The notes under the pieces were generated by a model, which was not told the origin of the DNA, did no database searches, and worked only from the letters and a program-made list of their open reading frames with translations. Positions 18,898-29,359 of a DNA stretch of 64,000 nt are shown here, one piece after another. The position numbers and the translations under genes were made by a program. Each line of letters begins with the position of its first letter. The stretch's first letter is position 1. Location: NCBI RefSeq assembly GCF_001542625.1, contig NZ_CP016279.1, forward strand, positions 9,300,001 to 9,364,000, in the 5' to 3' direction. Source of the DNA: Streptomyces griseochromogenes (GTDB taxonomy: Bacteria > Actinomycetota > Actinomycetes > Streptomycetales > Streptomycetaceae).

Positions 18898-19034
18898 GGG
18901 GGTCAGTTTAGAGGTGTCACGGGGTGGTCCCGAAACGCGTTTGTTCTGTAACGGTGCGGCCCCCGGTGCCGTGTGGTTTCCGGGCCTGGTCCAGGATGTC
19001 AGGAACACATAAGCATCTGGAGGGGAACCCAGAG

Positions 19035-20024
19035 ATGAGCAACAACCAGCCGGGCCCGTACGGCCAGCAGCCGCCCTACGGCCAGCCGGGGCAGCCTGGT
19101 CCCTACGGCCAGCCGGGTCCCTACGGCCAGCAGCCGCAGGCGCCCCAGCCCGGCTATGGCTACCCCCAGCAGGCTCCTCCGGCCCCGCCACAGCCCGGCT
19201 ACGGCTACCCGCAGCAGGGCGCACCCCAGCAGCCGGGCCCGTACGGCCAGCAGCCGCCCTACGGCCAGCCGGGGCAGCCCGCCCCCTACGGCCAGCAGCC
19301 CTACGGGGTGCCGCAGCCGCCGGCGCCGGGCGGCGGCAAGAAGAAGACGGGGCTGATCATCGGGGCGGTGGCGGTCGTCGCGGCGATCGCGGTCGGCGCG
19401 GCCTTCATGCTCAAGGGCAACGGCAGCGACGTCGCGGACGACGGCCCGCACAAGCTGATCACCCCGTCCGCCGTGATCAACGGTGAGTACAAGAAGAAGA
19501 ACGGCTCCGGCGACGACGCCATGACGGACAGCGATGTGTCGGCTGCCCGGAAGGCCGGCGTCAAGAACGCCAAGTCGGTGGGCGCGGAGTACCAGTCCGG
19601 CGACGAGAACAACCCGCTCGCCATGAAGATGCTGAAGTTCGGCGGCGTCTACGGCCAGATCGACAACCCCGAGGCCGTCGTCGACGCGATGTTCGCCCAC
19701 ATGAAGGAGGAGTCCCAGAAGGACCAGAGCGGCGACGACACCAAGGGCACGCTGGTCGGCAGCCCCGAGAGCGAGAAGCCGGCGGACCTCGACGGCGCCG
19801 TCATGAAGTGCCAGTCCGTGAAGCTGGACATGAGCGGATCGGACGCCAGCGCCTCGGGCCCGAAGCAGATGATCATGCCGGTGTGCATCTGGGGCGACCA
19901 CAGCACCATCGGCGTGACCATCAACGCCGACCTGGCCAGCGCGATGGCGGGCAAGGGCATGCCCCTCGGCGACGCCGCGGAGACCACCGCCAAGCTCCGC
20001 AAGGACGTTCGCGTCAAGGCGTAG
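19035..20024 (+). CDS. Pro/Gln/Gly-rich N-terminal, single-pass membrane protein
   Basis: 329 residues. Residues 1 to about 95 are a cytoplasmic low-complexity tract built from PYGQ, GYGYPQQ and PPYGQPGQP repeats. One membrane helix follows (about 102-124, after GGGKKK), then a 200-residue outside domain containing two Cys that could form a disulfide. This architecture is common among Streptomyces envelope proteins of unknown function. ATG 19035 is preceded by GGAGGGGAA. It is monocistronic, divergent from valS and closed by a hairpin at 20045-20071. Confidence 0.85.
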   Translation: MSNNQPGPYGQQPPYGQPGQPGPYGQPGPYGQQPQAPQPGYGYPQQAPPAPPQPGYGYPQQGAPQQPGPYGQQPPYGQPGQPAPYGQQPYGVPQPPAPGGGKKKTGLIIGAVAVVAAIAVGAAFMLKGNGSDVADDGPHKLITPSAVINGEYKKKNGSGDDAMTDSDVSAARKAGVKNAKSVGAEYQSGDENNPLAMKMLKFGGVYGQIDNPEAVVDAMFAHMKEESQKDQSGDDTKGTLVGSPESEKPADLDGAVMKCQSVKLDMSGSDASASGPKQMIMPVCIWGDHSTIGVTINADLASAMAGKGMPLGDAAETTAKLRKDVRVKA

Positions 20025-20044
20025 TGCCTCCCGCGCTCGGACGA

Positions 20045-20071
20045 AGCCCCGGTCGATCGACGACCGGGGCT
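20045..20071 (+). terminator. Terminator after the Pro/Gln-rich membrane protein
   Basis: A perfect 11-bp stem, AGCCCCGGTCG (20045...) with CGACCGGGGCT, and a 5-nt ATCGA loop, 20 nt past the stop codon. Confidence 0.8.
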
Positions 20072-20103
20072 CTCCTGTTGCCGCACCGGGCGGGTGACAG
20101 CCG

Positions 20104-20136
20104 AAAGGGGCGCCCGGGCTCAAGGGGCGCCCCTTT
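20104..20136 (-). terminator. clpX terminator
   Basis: AAAGGGGCGCCC (20104-20115) pairs with GGGCGCCCCTTT (20125-20136), flanked by A and T tracts on both sides so it can act in either direction. It lies 20 nt past the clpX stop. Confidence 0.85.
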
Positions 20137-20156
20137 TCCTCGTCGCGTCGGACCGC

Positions 20157-21443
20157 CTACGCCGTCTTCTGCTCGCCGGAACCCCGGCCCCGGGCGTCGC
20201 GCGGGATCAGTGTCGGATTGACGTTGGAGTGGACCACGTCCGCCGTGATGACGACCCGGGCCACGTCCTTGCGGGACGGGACCTCGTACATCACGGACAT
20301 GAGGACTTCCTCCATGATGGCCCGCAGGCCGCGGGCGCCGGTCTGGCGGAGGATGGCCTGGTCGGCGATGGCCTCCAGGGCCTCGCGCTCGAAGTCCAGC
20401 TCCACGCCGTCGAGTTCGAAGAGGCGCTGGTACTGCTTGACGAGCGCGTTGCGGGGCTCGACCAGGATCTGGAGGAGCGCCTCGCGGTCCAGGTTGTGGA
20501 CCGAGGTGATCACGGGCAGACGGCCGATGAACTCGGGGATCATGCCGAACTTGACCAGGTCCTCCGGCATGACGTCCTCGAAGACGTCCTTGGACTCCAG
20601 CTCGCGCTTGGAGCGGATCGTGGCGCCGAAGCCGATGCCCTTCGCACCCGCCCGGGCCTCGATGATCTTCTCCAGGCCGGCGAAGGCACCGCCCACGATG
20701 AACAGGACGTTCGTCGTGTCGATCTGGATGAACTCCTGGTGGGGGTGCTTGCGGCCGCCCTGCGGCGGGACGGAGGCCGTGGTGCCCTCCAGGATCTTCA
20801 GCAGGGCCTGCTGGACGCCCTCGCCCGAGACGTCCCGGGTGATGGAAGGGTTTTCACTCTTCCTCGCGACCTTGTCGATCTCGTCGATGTAGATGATCCC
20901 GGTCTCGGCCTTCTTGACGTCGTAGTCGGCCGCCTGGATCAGCTTCAGGAGGATGTTCTCGACGTCCTCGCCCACATAGCCCGCCTCCGTCAGCGCCGTC
21001 GCGTCGGCGATGGCGAACGGGACGTTCAGCATGCGGGCCAGGGTCTGGGCCAGCAGGGTCTTGCCGGAGCCCGTGGGGCCGAGGAGGAGGATGTTGGACT
21101 TGGCCAACTCGATCGCGTCGTCACGGCCGTTGGCGCCGCCGTTCTCGCCCGCCTGGACCCGCTTGTAGTGGTTGTACACCGCGACGGAGAGGGCTTTCTT
21201 GGCCGCTTCCTGGCCGACCACGTAGCCCTCGAGGAACTCGTAGATCTCCCGGGGCTTGGGCAGTTCCTCCCAGCGCACCTCGCTCGTCTCCGCGAGCTCC
21301 TCCTCGATGATCTCGTTACAGAGATCGATGCATTCGTCGCAGATGTACACACCGGGCCCTGCGATGAGCTTCTTGACCTGCTTCTGGCTCTTGCCGCAGA
21401 ACGAGCACTTGAGCAGATCGCCGCCGTCACCGATGCGTGCCAC
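20157..21443 (-). CDS. clpX: ClpX, ATP-dependent unfoldase of ClpXP
   Basis: 428 residues. The N-terminal zinc-binding domain has Cys13, 16, 35 and 38 (CSFCGK...CDEC). The AAA+ module has Walker A GPTGSGKT (122-129), Walker [10 protein letters not shown] and a sensor region. It recognises tagged substrates and feeds them into the ClpP barrel encoded just upstream (170-nt gap). The length is normal. The gap from clpP2 holds a 10-bp inverted repeat (21550-21591), suggesting partly separate transcription. Confidence 0.97.
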   Translation of the reverse strand: MARIGDGGDLLKCSFCGKSQKQVKKLIAGPGVYICDECIDLCNEIIEEELAETSEVRWEELPKPREIYEFLEGYVVGQEAAKKALSVAVYNHYKRVQAGENGGANGRDDAIELAKSNILLLGPTGSGKTLLAQTLARMLNVPFAIADATALTEAGYVGEDVENILLKLIQAADYDVKKAETGIIYIDEIDKVARKSENPSITRDVSGEGVQQALLKILEGTTASVPPQGGRKHPHQEFIQIDTTNVLFIVGGAFAGLEKIIEARAGAKGIGFGATIRSKRELESKDVFEDVMPEDLVKFGMIPEFIGRLPVITSVHNLDREALLQILVEPRNALVKQYQRLFELDGVELDFEREALEAIADQAILRQTGARGLRAIMEEVLMSVMYEVPSRKDVARVVITADVVHSNVNPTLIPRDARGRGSGEQKTA

Positions 21444-21549
21444 GGTGTGCTTCCCCTTCGCCTGGGAGACGCCCGGACGCTTTCGAGTCCAGCGGCTCCT
21501 GGTGCTGCCTTATGTCCGACGGTACCTTGCCGGGCCCTGTGTTCGGGTC

Positions 21550-21591
21550 CCCCTTGGCAGGGTTCACTTTGACGTGGACCTTGCCAAGGGG
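21550..21591 (-). terminator. Inverted repeat between clpP2 and clpX
   Basis: CCCCTTGGCA (21550-21559) and TGCCAAGGGG (21582-21591) pair perfectly around a 22-nt loop. It starts about 22 nt after the clpP2 stop and could be an attenuator or terminator before clpX. Confidence 0.55.
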
Positions 21592-21613
21592 TCCCGGAAG
21601 TTGCCGCTCAGGG

Positions 21614-22291
21614 TCAGCGGACGGATTCGTTGTTCATCTTCCGGGTGGAGATGATCTGGTCGACGATGCCGTACTCGAGCGCTTCCTCCGCCGTGAGGAT
21701 CTTGTCGCGCTCGATGTCCTCGCGGACCTTCTCGATCGGCCGGTTGGAGTGCTTGGCCAGCATGGTCTCCAGCTGCTCACGCATCCGGGTGAACTCGTTG
21801 GCGATGATCTCCAGGTCGGAGAGCTGACCGCGGCCGGTGGAGCCGGCGGGCTGGTGGATCAGCACGCGCGAGTTCGGCAGCGCCATGCGCTTGCCCGGCG
21901 TACCGGCGGCGAGCAGGATCGCCGCGGCGGAGGCCGCCTGGCCCATGCACACCGTCTGGATGTCGGGCTTCACGAACTGCATCGTGTCGTAGATCGCCGT
22001 GAGGGCGGTCATGTCGCCGCCGGGGCTGTTGATGTAGATCGAGATGTCCCGGTCCGGGTCCATCGACTCCAGGCACAGCAGCTGCGCCATGACGTCGTTG
22101 GCGGAGGCGTCGTCGATCTGGACGCCCAGGAAGATCACGCGCTCCTCGAAGAGCTTCGCGTACGGGTCGTACTCGCGGATGCCCTGGGAGGTGCGCTCGA
22201 CGAAACGCGGAATGACGTAGCGGCTGTCGGGCCGGGGCCCTTCGTACATGCCGCTGGCGGCGCCGTGGAAGTTGTTCATGAGGGTGTTCAC
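21614..22291 (-). CDS. clpP2: ClpP2 protease subunit
   Basis: 225 residues from GTG 22291, which has AGGA 4 nt upstream; an ATG at 22279 is an alternative. Serine protease subunit forming the mixed ClpP1P2 barrel, with nucleophile S121 in MGQAASAA and H146 in VLIHQP. Its N-terminal propeptide is processed in the family. It follows clpP1 by 58 nt and is co-transcribed with it. Confidence 0.94.
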   Translation of the reverse strand: MNTLMNNFHGAASGMYEGPRPDSRYVIPRFVERTSQGIREYDPYAKLFEERVIFLGVQIDDASANDVMAQLLCLESMDPDRDISIYINSPGGDMTALTAIYDTMQFVKPDIQTVCMGQAASAAAILLAAGTPGKRMALPNSRVLIHQPAGSTGRGQLSDLEIIANEFTRMREQLETMLAKHSNRPIEKVREDIERDKILTAEEALEYGIVDQIISTRKMNNESVR

Positions 22292-22349
22292 CGTCCTGGT
22301 GGCGTTCTGGGGGCTGGGGTCGTGGCGGTGCGTGGCGCGGCCGGGCCGG

Positions 22350-23009
<660 letters not shown>

Positions 23010-23334
23010 GTAGTCCTGCCGGGGCTTAGCGGGAACTCCAGCTTGCCCTCGTATTCATGGACCCTAACGCTCAGGCCCCTTCGGGGAATCCCGGAGATGG
23101 GAGTGTTCGCCGGGGGCGTAGCGGAGGGCCCCGGCGGGGCACCGGTGCGGTTCGTGGGGGGTGGTGCGGAAATCGTCGGGCCGCGGGCGGGCGGGGCCGG
23201 TCGCGCCCCGCGGCGGAGCCGCTTGTCGATACGGCCCCGCGCCCCTTCAGGTTCGCCTGTCCGGGCCGGTACGACAAACGGGCCCCGGGGAACACCCCAG
23301 GGCCCGTCGTATGTCGTCGGGGACGCCGTGGGGC
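23010..23334. other. Intergenic region clpP1-tig
   Basis: 325 nt holding the tig terminator (23278-23307) and the clpP1 promoter region. No gene or confident operator was identified. Confidence 0.6.
23278..23307 (-). terminator. tig terminator
   Basis: ACGGGCCC (23278-23285) pairs with GGGCCCGT (23300-23307), and inner CGGG/CCC(C) extends the stem. It starts 28 nt past the tig stop on the minus strand. Confidence 0.75.
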
Positions 23335-24729
23335 TCAGCCCTCGGCGTTCTCCTCGTCCGCGGCCTCGGCGGAGCCCTCGGCGGCCTCGACCGTCTCGAT
23401 GGCGGCCTCGGTCTCTTCCTCGTCGTCCAGGTCGACGACCTCGCCGTTGGTGTCCTTCACCGTGGCGGCCTCGACCACGACGGCCAGGGCCTTGCCGCGG
23501 GCGACCTCGCCGACCAGGAGCGGAACCTGGCCGCCCTCGACGACGGCCTGGGCGAACTGGTCGGGGGACATGCCGGAGGAGGCCGCACGCCGCATGAGGT
23601 GCTCGGTGAGCTCCTCCTGGTTGACGTTGAGGTTCTCCTTCTTGACCAGCTCGTCGAGGACGAACTGGGTCTTGATGCCCTTGACCGCGGCCTCGCGGGT
23701 CTCGGTGTCGAACTCCTCGGCGGTCTTGCCCTGGATCTCCAGGTACTTGTCGAGGGTCAGGCCCATCTGGCCGAGCTGGTGGTGCTCCAGGTTGTGCTTG
23801 CGGGTGTTGATCTCGTCTTCGAGCAGCTTCTCGGGGACCGGGACCTCGACCAGCTCGAGGAGCTTCTCCAGCACGCGCTCCTGGGCCTGGGTGGCCTGGT
23901 CGTACTGCTTCATGTTGGCCAGGCGCTTGCGGCTGTCGGCCTTGAGCTCGTCCAGGGTGTCGAACTCGGAGGCGAGCTGCGCGAACTCGTCGTCCAGCGC
24001 GGGCAGTTCACGGGCGGCGACCTGGGTGACCTTGACGGTGACCTCGGCCTCCTTGCCCGCGGCGGAGCCGCCCTTGAGCTCGGAGGTGAAGGTGGCCTCC
24101 TCGCCCGCGGACTTGCCCTTGACGGCGTCGTCGATGCCGTCGAGCAGCTCGCCGGAGCCGATGGTGTAGGAGACGCCGTCGGCGACGCCGTCCTCGAGGA
24201 CCTCGCCGTCGACCTTGGCCTCCAGGTCGATGGTGACCACGTCGCCGTCCTCGGCGGCGCGCTCGACCGGGGCGGTGGAGGCGAAGCGCTCACGGAGCTG
24301 CTCGACCGACTTCTCGAGGTCCTCGTCGGAGACCTCGACGGCGTCGACCTCGACCTCGATGCCGGAGTAGTCCGGGATCTCCAGGGCCGGGCGGACGTCG
24401 ACCTCGGCGGTGAAGTTCAGCGTCTCGCCGTCCTTCAGCTCGGTGATGTCGACGTCGGGCTGGCCCAGCGGGCTCAGCTCGGCCTCGTTGACCGCCTCGG
24501 TGTAGAACTTCGGCAGCGCGTCGTTGACGGCCTCCTCCAGCACCGCACCGCGGCCGAACCGCTGGTCGATGACGCGGGCCGGGATCTTGCCCTTGCGGAA
24601 GCCCTTCACCGTGACCTGCTGGTTGATCTTCTTGTACGCCGCGTCGAGGCTGTCCTTGAGCTCCTCGAAGGGCACCTCGACAGTGAGCCGAACCCGGGTC
24701 GGGTTCAGGGTCTCCACGGCGCTCTTCAC
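23335..24729 (-). CDS. tig: Trigger factor, ribosome-associated chaperone
   Basis: 464 residues from GTG 24729, preceded by AAGGAGA. Three domains in order: the ribosome-binding N-domain with signature GFRKGKIP, an FKBP-like PPIase domain in the middle, and the helical C-terminal chaperone arms, followed by a very acidic tail rich in Glu and Ala. It binds nascent chains at the ribosome exit. The gene lies upstream of clpP1P2-clpX in the usual order, with its own terminator. Confidence 0.95.
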   Translation of the reverse strand: MKSAVETLNPTRVRLTVEVPFEELKDSLDAAYKKINQQVTVKGFRKGKIPARVIDQRFGRGAVLEEAVNDALPKFYTEAVNEAELSPLGQPDVDITELKDGETLNFTAEVDVRPALEIPDYSGIEVEVDAVEVSDEDLEKSVEQLRERFASTAPVERAAEDGDVVTIDLEAKVDGEVLEDGVADGVSYTIGSGELLDGIDDAVKGKSAGEEATFTSELKGGSAAGKEAEVTVKVTQVAARELPALDDEFAQLASEFDTLDELKADSRKRLANMKQYDQATQAQERVLEKLLELVEVPVPEKLLEDEINTRKHNLEHHQLGQMGLTLDKYLEIQGKTAEEFDTETREAAVKGIKTQFVLDELVKKENLNVNQEELTEHLMRRAASSGMSPDQFAQAVVEGGQVPLLVGEVARGKALAVVVEAATVKDTNGEVVDLDDEEETEAAIETVEAAEGSAEAADEENAEG

Positions 24730-24911
24730 GGTTCGGTCTCCTTGTGGCTGACTTCTTGGGTTCTGCCGGAGCCAGACTGGTCCGGCGGATTTCGCCGCCC
24801 GGAGGAGTTCGTAGGCCGAGTGGGCCGGGACACACGGGCGCGCAGCTTGCATAGTAACCGCAGCCGGTCAGCGCCCCAAAAGGCGATCATCACGGCGCCA
24901 TGAGCCGGTGG

Positions 24912-24985
24912 TCGGGGTGGCGGGATTTGAACCCACGGCCTTCCGCTCCCAAAGCGGACGCGCTACCAAGCTGCGCCACACCCCG
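24912..24985 (-). tRNA. tRNA-Pro (anticodon TGG)
   Basis: 74 nt. Acceptor arm CGGGGTG/CACCCCG, anticodon loop with TGG (TTTGGGA), T-loop GGTTCAAATCC and discriminator A. CCA is not encoded. Confidence 0.96.
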
Positions 24986-25077
24986 TCTGGTGCGAGACGT
25001 AGGGTACATGCCCCGGCCGGTTCCGTCGGCCGCTTTGTCCACCGGCCGCGTGTGCGGCATCCCCGCAGTCCAACACG

Positions 25078-25108
25078 TTGGCCTGAGTGGCGGGCGACCC
25101 GCTACGAT
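25078..25108 (+). promoter_or_regulatory. Likely promoter of tRNA-Gly
   Basis: TTGGCC (25078-25083) and TACGAT (25103-25108) separated by 19 nt, about 40 nt upstream of the tRNA. The spacing is slightly long. Confidence 0.4.
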
Positions 25109-25148
25109 GCTCTCCAGTGCCGCGGTCACCGACCTGCGGCGCGCTGCT

Positions 25149-25219
25149 GCGGGCGTAGCTCAATGGTAGAGCCCTAGTCTTCCAAACTAGCTACGCGGGT
25201 TCGATTCCCGTCGCCCGCT
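25149..25219 (+). tRNA. tRNA-Gly (anticodon TCC)
   Basis: 71 nt. Acceptor GCGGGCG/CGCCCGC, anticodon TCC in CTTCCAA, T-arm GGTTCGATTCC and discriminator T. CCA is not encoded. It is followed by a 10-bp hairpin at 25230-25267. Confidence 0.96.
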
Positions 25220-25229
25220 CTGTACGGCT

Positions 25230-25267
25230 CAGGGGCCCGGTTCCGCTTCGGCGGGGACGGGCCCCTG
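25230..25267. terminator. Terminator between tRNA-Gly and the PQQ-type kinase
   Basis: CAGGGGCCCG (25230-25239) pairs with CGGGCCCCTG (25258-25267). It is positioned between convergent genes and may serve both. Confidence 0.75.
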
Positions 25268-25273
25268 GCGTGT

Positions 25274-27481
25274 TCAGAGGTCCTTGACGTTCACGGTGTA
25301 GACCGAGCGGATGCCGTAGGGGACGTAGAGGGCGTCGCCGACCAGGACGAGGGGGGCGTGGACGGCGTCGGCGGAGTCGGAGGTGCCGCCGTCGTCGCGG
25401 CCGGGGGCGGTGCCCATGACCTTTCCGGTGCGGGTGTCCAGGGCGGCCAGGCGGCCGGTGGGCGAGGCGACGTGGACGCGGTCGGTGGTGGCCAGGGGTG
25501 GTCCGGGCTGTTCGACCGTGGAGTCGCTCTCCCAGCGCAGGCGGCCGGTGAACGGGTCGACGCAGTGCAGGCTGCCGCTGTAGTGCGTGAAGTACACGGT
25601 GTCGCGTGCGACGTAGCCGGTCGCGTCCCTCTCGGACCGTGCCAGGCGTACGGACGTCACGATGTGCGAGGAGAGGTCGACCAGGGTCAGCGTGCGCTTG
25701 GTGTTCTCGGTTTCGTCGTCGGTCAGGACAAGGTGGCCGCGGGCCTGGCCGAGCAGGTTCTGGCTGCCCCTGACCGTCGCCGTCCAGCGGATCTCTCCGC
25801 TGGACGGGTCGAGCGCGCTGATGCGGGTGTGGGTCGCGGCGCCGTCCTTGGCGTAGGCCGCGCACCGCAGGTACGGCCGTCCGCCGGCCTCGCGCAGCGT
25901 GCAGTCGTCGTCGTGGCCACGCGGCACGGCCCGCTTCCACAGGACCTCGCCATGGGCGGCGCCGAGCAGGGCGTACCACTGGTCCTGGTCGCCGAATACC
26001 GAGATCACGCCCCGGCGGACGGGGACCGCGTAGCCGTCGCCGTCGGTGGCGCCCATGCCGGAGTCCAGGCCGGACGAGTCGGTGAAGACGCCGCCGTTCG
26101 TCCCGCTGGCGGTCATGGCGGACGACCCGGTGGTCCGCGCCCACAGCAGTGCGCCCGTGTTCGCCCGCACGGCCCGCACGGAGAAGTGGGTCACTGTCGT
26201 GTCGTTCCTGTTCGGCACGTCCTCGTCGTCGGCGCCGTAGACGTACACGACACCTCCGGGGCCGGTGCCGAAGACCCTGCCGCCGCCGGTGGCGGCCGAC
26301 GCGGTGGGCTTGGGGTCGATGGGCTTGCGCCAGGTCTGGCTGCCGTCGGAGAGCGCGAAGCGGGCGGCCATGACGCCGTCACCGGCGCACACCAGGGACG
26401 TGCCGGTGGCGGCGCAGCGGGTGAAGGAGTCGCTGGGGCTCGGGGCGGCCTCGTCGCCGCGGTACGGGTCCTTCGCCTGCCGGTGCCACGGGTGCCATCC
26501 GGCGGGGAGGGCGTACCGCGGGCCGTGGTCGTCGCGGGTCACGGCGACGGCCGTGGCGGCCACCGCGGCCAGGGCGGTGAGGGCGGCGCAGGCCACCAGC
26601 CACCAGCGGCGCCGGCGCGGCCGTGCCGGGGCGGGTGCGGCGGGCTCCGGCTCCGGGGCCGGTTCGGGCAGGCGGCCCTCGCGGAGCAGGTGGAGGAGTT
26701 CGTCGGGGGTGGGGCGGGACTTGGGGTGCTTCTCCAGACAGAGGCGGACGAAGGGGAGCAGTTCGTCGGGGACGGCGTCGAGGTCGGGGGTGCCCTCGAC
26801 GACCTGGGTCGCCGTCTCCCAGGGACTCGCGCTGTCGAAGGGGCCGCGCCGGGTGGCGGCGTAGACGACGATCGCGCCGAGGGAGAAGACGTCGGTGGCG
26901 GGGCCGACCTCGTGCGGGGAGGTGAACTGCTCGGGGGACATGAAGGGCGGGGTGCCCATCACACGCCCGGTCTGGGTGAGGGCGTCCGCAGGGGCGAAGC
27001 CGACGGCGCGGGAGATGCCGAAGTCGATGACCCGGGGGCCGTCCCCGGCGAGCATCACATTGGCCGGTTTCAGGTCCCGGTGGACCACGCCGGCCCGGTG
27101 GATGTCCCGCAGGGCCTCGGCGAGGCCGGCGGCGAGTTCGCGCAGGCGGTCGGCCGGCAGCGGGCCGTGGCGGCGCACATGGGTGCCGAGGTCCTCGCCG
27201 GGGATGTAGAGCGTGGCCATCCAGGGGCGCGGCGCATCGGCGTCCGCGTCCACCACGGGCGCGGTGAAGGCGCCGCTGACCTGGCGGGCGGCGTCCACCT
27301 CACGGCTGAAACGGGTGCGGAACTCGTCGTCGTCGGCATACTGGCCGTGGACGACCTTCAGGGCGAGCCGGCGGCCGGAGGCCGAGCGGGCGAGGTAGAC
27401 CACGCCCATGCCGCCGCTGCCGAGGCGGTCCTCGATCCGGTAACCGCCCACTTCCGCCGGGTCCGAGTCCCGCAGCGCCAT
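25274..27481 (-). CDS. Membrane Ser/Thr kinase with PQQ-like beta-propeller sensor
   Basis: 735 residues. The Hanks-type kinase domain (about 13-265) has the glycine loop GSGGMG (21-26), Lys42, HRD (134-136, HRDLKPAN) and DFG (153-155), so it should be active. A Pro/Ala/Arg linker and one membrane helix (about 293-315) follow. The outside region of about 400 residues has repeated Trp/Gly strands of the PQQ-binding-like (quinoprotein) propeller type, often a sensor or scaffold, and paired Cys. Start ATG 27481. Ligand and targets are unknown. The small membrane gene upstream is 57 nt away on the same strand. Confidence 0.92.
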   Translation of the reverse strand: MALRDSDPAEVGGYRIEDRLGSGGMGVVYLARSASGRRLALKVVHGQYADDDEFRTRFSREVDAARQVSGAFTAPVVDADADAPRPWMATLYIPGEDLGTHVRRHGPLPADRLRELAAGLAEALRDIHRAGVVHRDLKPANVMLAGDGPRVIDFGISRAVGFAPADALTQTGRVMGTPPFMSPEQFTSPHEVGPATDVFSLGAIVVYAATRRGPFDSASPWETATQVVEGTPDLDAVPDELLPFVRLCLEKHPKSRPTPDELLHLLREGRLPEPAPEPEPAAPAPARPRRRRWWLVACAALTALAAVAATAVAVTRDDHGPRYALPAGWHPWHRQAKDPYRGDEAAPSPSDSFTRCAATGTSLVCAGDGVMAARFALSDGSQTWRKPIDPKPTASAATGGGRVFGTGPGGVVYVYGADDEDVPNRNDTTVTHFSVRAVRANTGALLWARTTGSSAMTASGTNGGVFTDSSGLDSGMGATDGDGYAVPVRRGVISVFGDQDQWYALLGAAHGEVLWKRAVPRGHDDDCTLREAGGRPYLRCAAYAKDGAATHTRISALDPSSGEIRWTATVRGSQNLLGQARGHLVLTDDETENTKRTLTLVDLSSHIVTSVRLARSERDATGYVARDTVYFTHYSGSLHCVDPFTGRLRWESDSTVEQPGPPLATTDRVHVASPTGRLAALDTRTGKVMGTAPGRDDGGTSDSADAVHAPLVLVGDALYVPYGIRSVYTVNVKDL

Positions 27482-27538
27482 CCCCGTACATCCCCCCGAT
27501 GTCTCGGTCGTCCCATTCCGCCGGGCCGCTCCACCGGG

Positions 27539-27733
27539 TCAGAAGTTGATCTGGTTGATGGTCTGCGCCAGTGAGTCCATGAACCGGTTGATGGACGGCG
27601 CCATGCCGGTGGAGGCGAGGAAGAAACCGAAGAGCGCGGCGACTATGGCCGGGCCGGTCTTGAGGCTCCCCCCTCGGATGAGTACCACAACTATGATCGC
27701 CAACATCAGCACCACGGATACTGAGATCGCCAC
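27539..27733 (-). CDS. Small two-helix membrane protein
   Basis: 64 residues from GTG 27733. Hydrophobic segments at about 2-20 and 29-48 flank a short basic loop (RGGSLKTG); the tail is SINRFMDSLAQTINQINF. It belongs to a small conserved Streptomyces type of unknown function. Proteins of similar layout occur near plasmid transfer regions, but nothing else here suggests a mobile element. It lies upstream of the kinase on the same strand. Confidence 0.75.
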   Translation of the reverse strand: MAISVSVVLMLAIIVVVLIRGGSLKTGPAIVAALFGFFLASTGMAPSINRFMDSLAQTINQINF

Positions 27734-28120
27734 AGCTGATCACACCCTAGGTCGGTCCACACTCCCGGCCCGGAGGTACCCCGCGCACCCCCGCCGGAAC
27801 CATCGTGCCACCAACCCGGCCGCCCCATGCGTCTCGTGACACAACGTCGGACAAGCGCCCGAAGCGGACGAAGGGCCGCACAGTAATTCGACAGGGCGCC
27901 CGTACGCGGCGACACGGGTAATTGCGCGACTTCGTTTCTGTGCCCACACATCATGTGCGCAGGTAATTCGAATTGATGGCACAGAGATGCCGTATGCCCC
28001 AATTAGTCGGGATGAATTGGGACATCAAGGGTGAACGCCGGGCTACGATGTGCCCACCATCACGTGGACAGTGGTGGCAAGTTATGTAAATCAGCGGGTA
28101 CTCGAAGGCGATAACCAGGA
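27734..28120. promoter_or_regulatory. AT-richer divergent regulatory region before the acyltransferase
   Basis: 387 nt without a convincing gene and noticeably richer in A/T than its surroundings. It has repeated AATT-centred boxes: GTAATTCG near 27892, GGTAATTGCG near 27917, GGTAATTCGAATT at 27962-27974 (containing the palindrome AATTCGAATT), and a 7-bp inverted repeat CCCAATT (27998-28004) / AATTGGG (28015-28021). These look like binding sites for a regulator controlling one or both flanking genes. Confidence 0.5.
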
Positions 28121-29359
28121 ATGACCACGGGGGTTTTACGAAATCCCACAGTCGACGCTAGGGTGCCTGAGATGTTTGAAGCCGCCTCGTCCCCCGGCCA
28201 GAACCGCAGCCCTCTTCCTCCGGCACAGTCGCCGGTGGACGGAGTGCCCGGTCCGCGTACCCCGGTGAGTGCGCAGAAGGGGCGGCCCACACCGGACAGA
28301 CCGGGCAAACAGCGCGACTCGTTCTTCGACAACGCCAAGTACCTGGCGATCGTGCTGGTCGCGATAGGGCACGCCTGGGAGCCGCTGAAGGGTGACAGCC
28401 GGATCCTGGAGGGTGTGTACACCGTCGTGTACTCCTTCCACATGCCGGCGTTCATCGTCATCTCCGGCTTCTTCTCGCGCAGTTTCGACATGCGCCCGGA
28501 CCGGCTGAAGCGGCTGATCACCGGTGTCGCGGTGCCGTACATTCTGTTCGAGGCCGCGTACCCGCTCTTCAAGAACGCCGTCGTGGGTTCGCACGAGGAG
28601 ATCAGTCTCCTCGACCCCTGGTACCTGACCTGGTTCCTGGTGGCCCTGTTCGTCTGGCGGCTGACCACGCCGATCTGGAAGCTGGTCCGCTGGCCGCTCC
28701 CGCTCGCCATCGGCATCGCCATGCTGGCCACCGTCACCCCGAGCATCGGTGACGACCTCGACCTCCAGCGGGTCCTGCAGTTCCTGCCGTACTTCGTGCT
28801 CGGCCTGTGCATGAAGCCCGAGCACTTCCAGCTGGTGCGCCGCCGCTGGGTGCGGATCGCCTCGGTGCCGGTGTTCGCCGCCGCCCTCGCGGTCGGCTGG
28901 TGGGCGGTGCCGCGCATGAACACCGCGTGGTTCTACCACCGCGACTCCGCGCAGGAGCTGGGCGCCCCGTGGTGGTGCGGTCCGGTGATGGTGCTCGCGA
29001 TGCTGGGCTGCTCGCTGCTGCTGACGGCCTGCTTCTTCGCCTGGGTGCCGCGCCGCCGGATGTGGTTCACGGCGCTGGGCGCGGGCACCCTGTACGGCTA
29101 TCTGCTGCACGGCTTCCTGGTGAAGTTCGCCGACTACCGGGGCTGGTTCGACCACGCGTCGCTGCACCGTCCGCTCGGCGAGATCGCGGTGACCGTCGTC
29201 GCGGCCGCCGCCGTCACCCTGCTGTGCACCCGGCCGGTGCAGCGGGTGTTCCGCTTCGCGATGGAGCCGAGGATGGACTGGGCCTTCCGCCAGGACGCGG
29301 CCGAACTGGCCCGCGAGCGTCAGCAGAAGGAGCGCGGCCGCGAGAAGGTCAGCGCCTAG
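28121..29359 (+). CDS. Membrane acyltransferase, family 3 (fucose 4-O-acetylase-like)
   Basis: 412 residues. A disordered N-terminal tail (about 1-65) is followed by about ten membrane helices of the acyltransferase-3 fold. A conserved His appears in VAIGHAWEP after the first helix (KYLAIVLVAIGH), a feature of O-acyltransferases that modify surface polysaccharides or sugars. The acceptor is unknown. ATG 28121 is kept, but ATG 28172 has a better-spaced AGGG and would shorten only the disordered tail. The charged C-terminus is cytoplasmic. Confidence 0.85.
   Translation: MTTGVLRNPTVDARVPEMFEAASSPGQNRSPLPPAQSPVDGVPGPRTPVSAQKGRPTPDRPGKQRDSFFDNAKYLAIVLVAIGHAWEPLKGDSRILEGVYTVVYSFHMPAFIVISGFFSRSFDMRPDRLKRLITGVAVPYILFEAAYPLFKNAVVGSHEEISLLDPWYLTWFLVALFVWRLTTPIWKLVRWPLPLAIGIAMLATVTPSIGDDLDLQRVLQFLPYFVLGLCMKPEHFQLVRRRWVRIASVPVFAAALAVGWWAVPRMNTAWFYHRDSAQELGAPWWCGPVMVLAMLGCSLLLTACFFAWVPRRRMWFTALGAGTLYGYLLHGFLVKFADYRGWFDHASLHRPLGEIAVTVVAAAAVTLLCTRPVQRVFRFAMEPRMDWAFRQDAAELARERQQKERGREKVSA

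Noticed and set aside
16072..18951. A 959-codon open frame opposite valS
   Set aside because: The minus strand encodes a complete valyl-tRNA synthetase; the + strand frame has no recognisable motifs.
18898..19034. T-box or riboswitch before valS
   Set aside because: No specifier loop, T-box sequence or antiterminator could be found in 137 nt.
18898..19224. N-terminal extension of valS
   Set aside because: The extension is Ala/Gly/Arg-rich and runs antisense into the Pro/Gln-rich protein gene. GTG 18897 gives the conserved N-terminus.
23090..23130. ClgR operator upstream of clpP1
   Set aside because: Only the half-site GTTCGC is present; the palindromic partner is missing.
25149..25273. tRNA-Gly as an attachment site for an integrated element
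   Set aside because: No integrase is present and no repeat of the tRNA 3' end was seen in the following DNA.
27539..27733. The small membrane gene as evidence for a conjugative element
   Set aside because: No Tra, Rep or integrase gene accompanies it; its neighbours are ordinary chromosomal genes.
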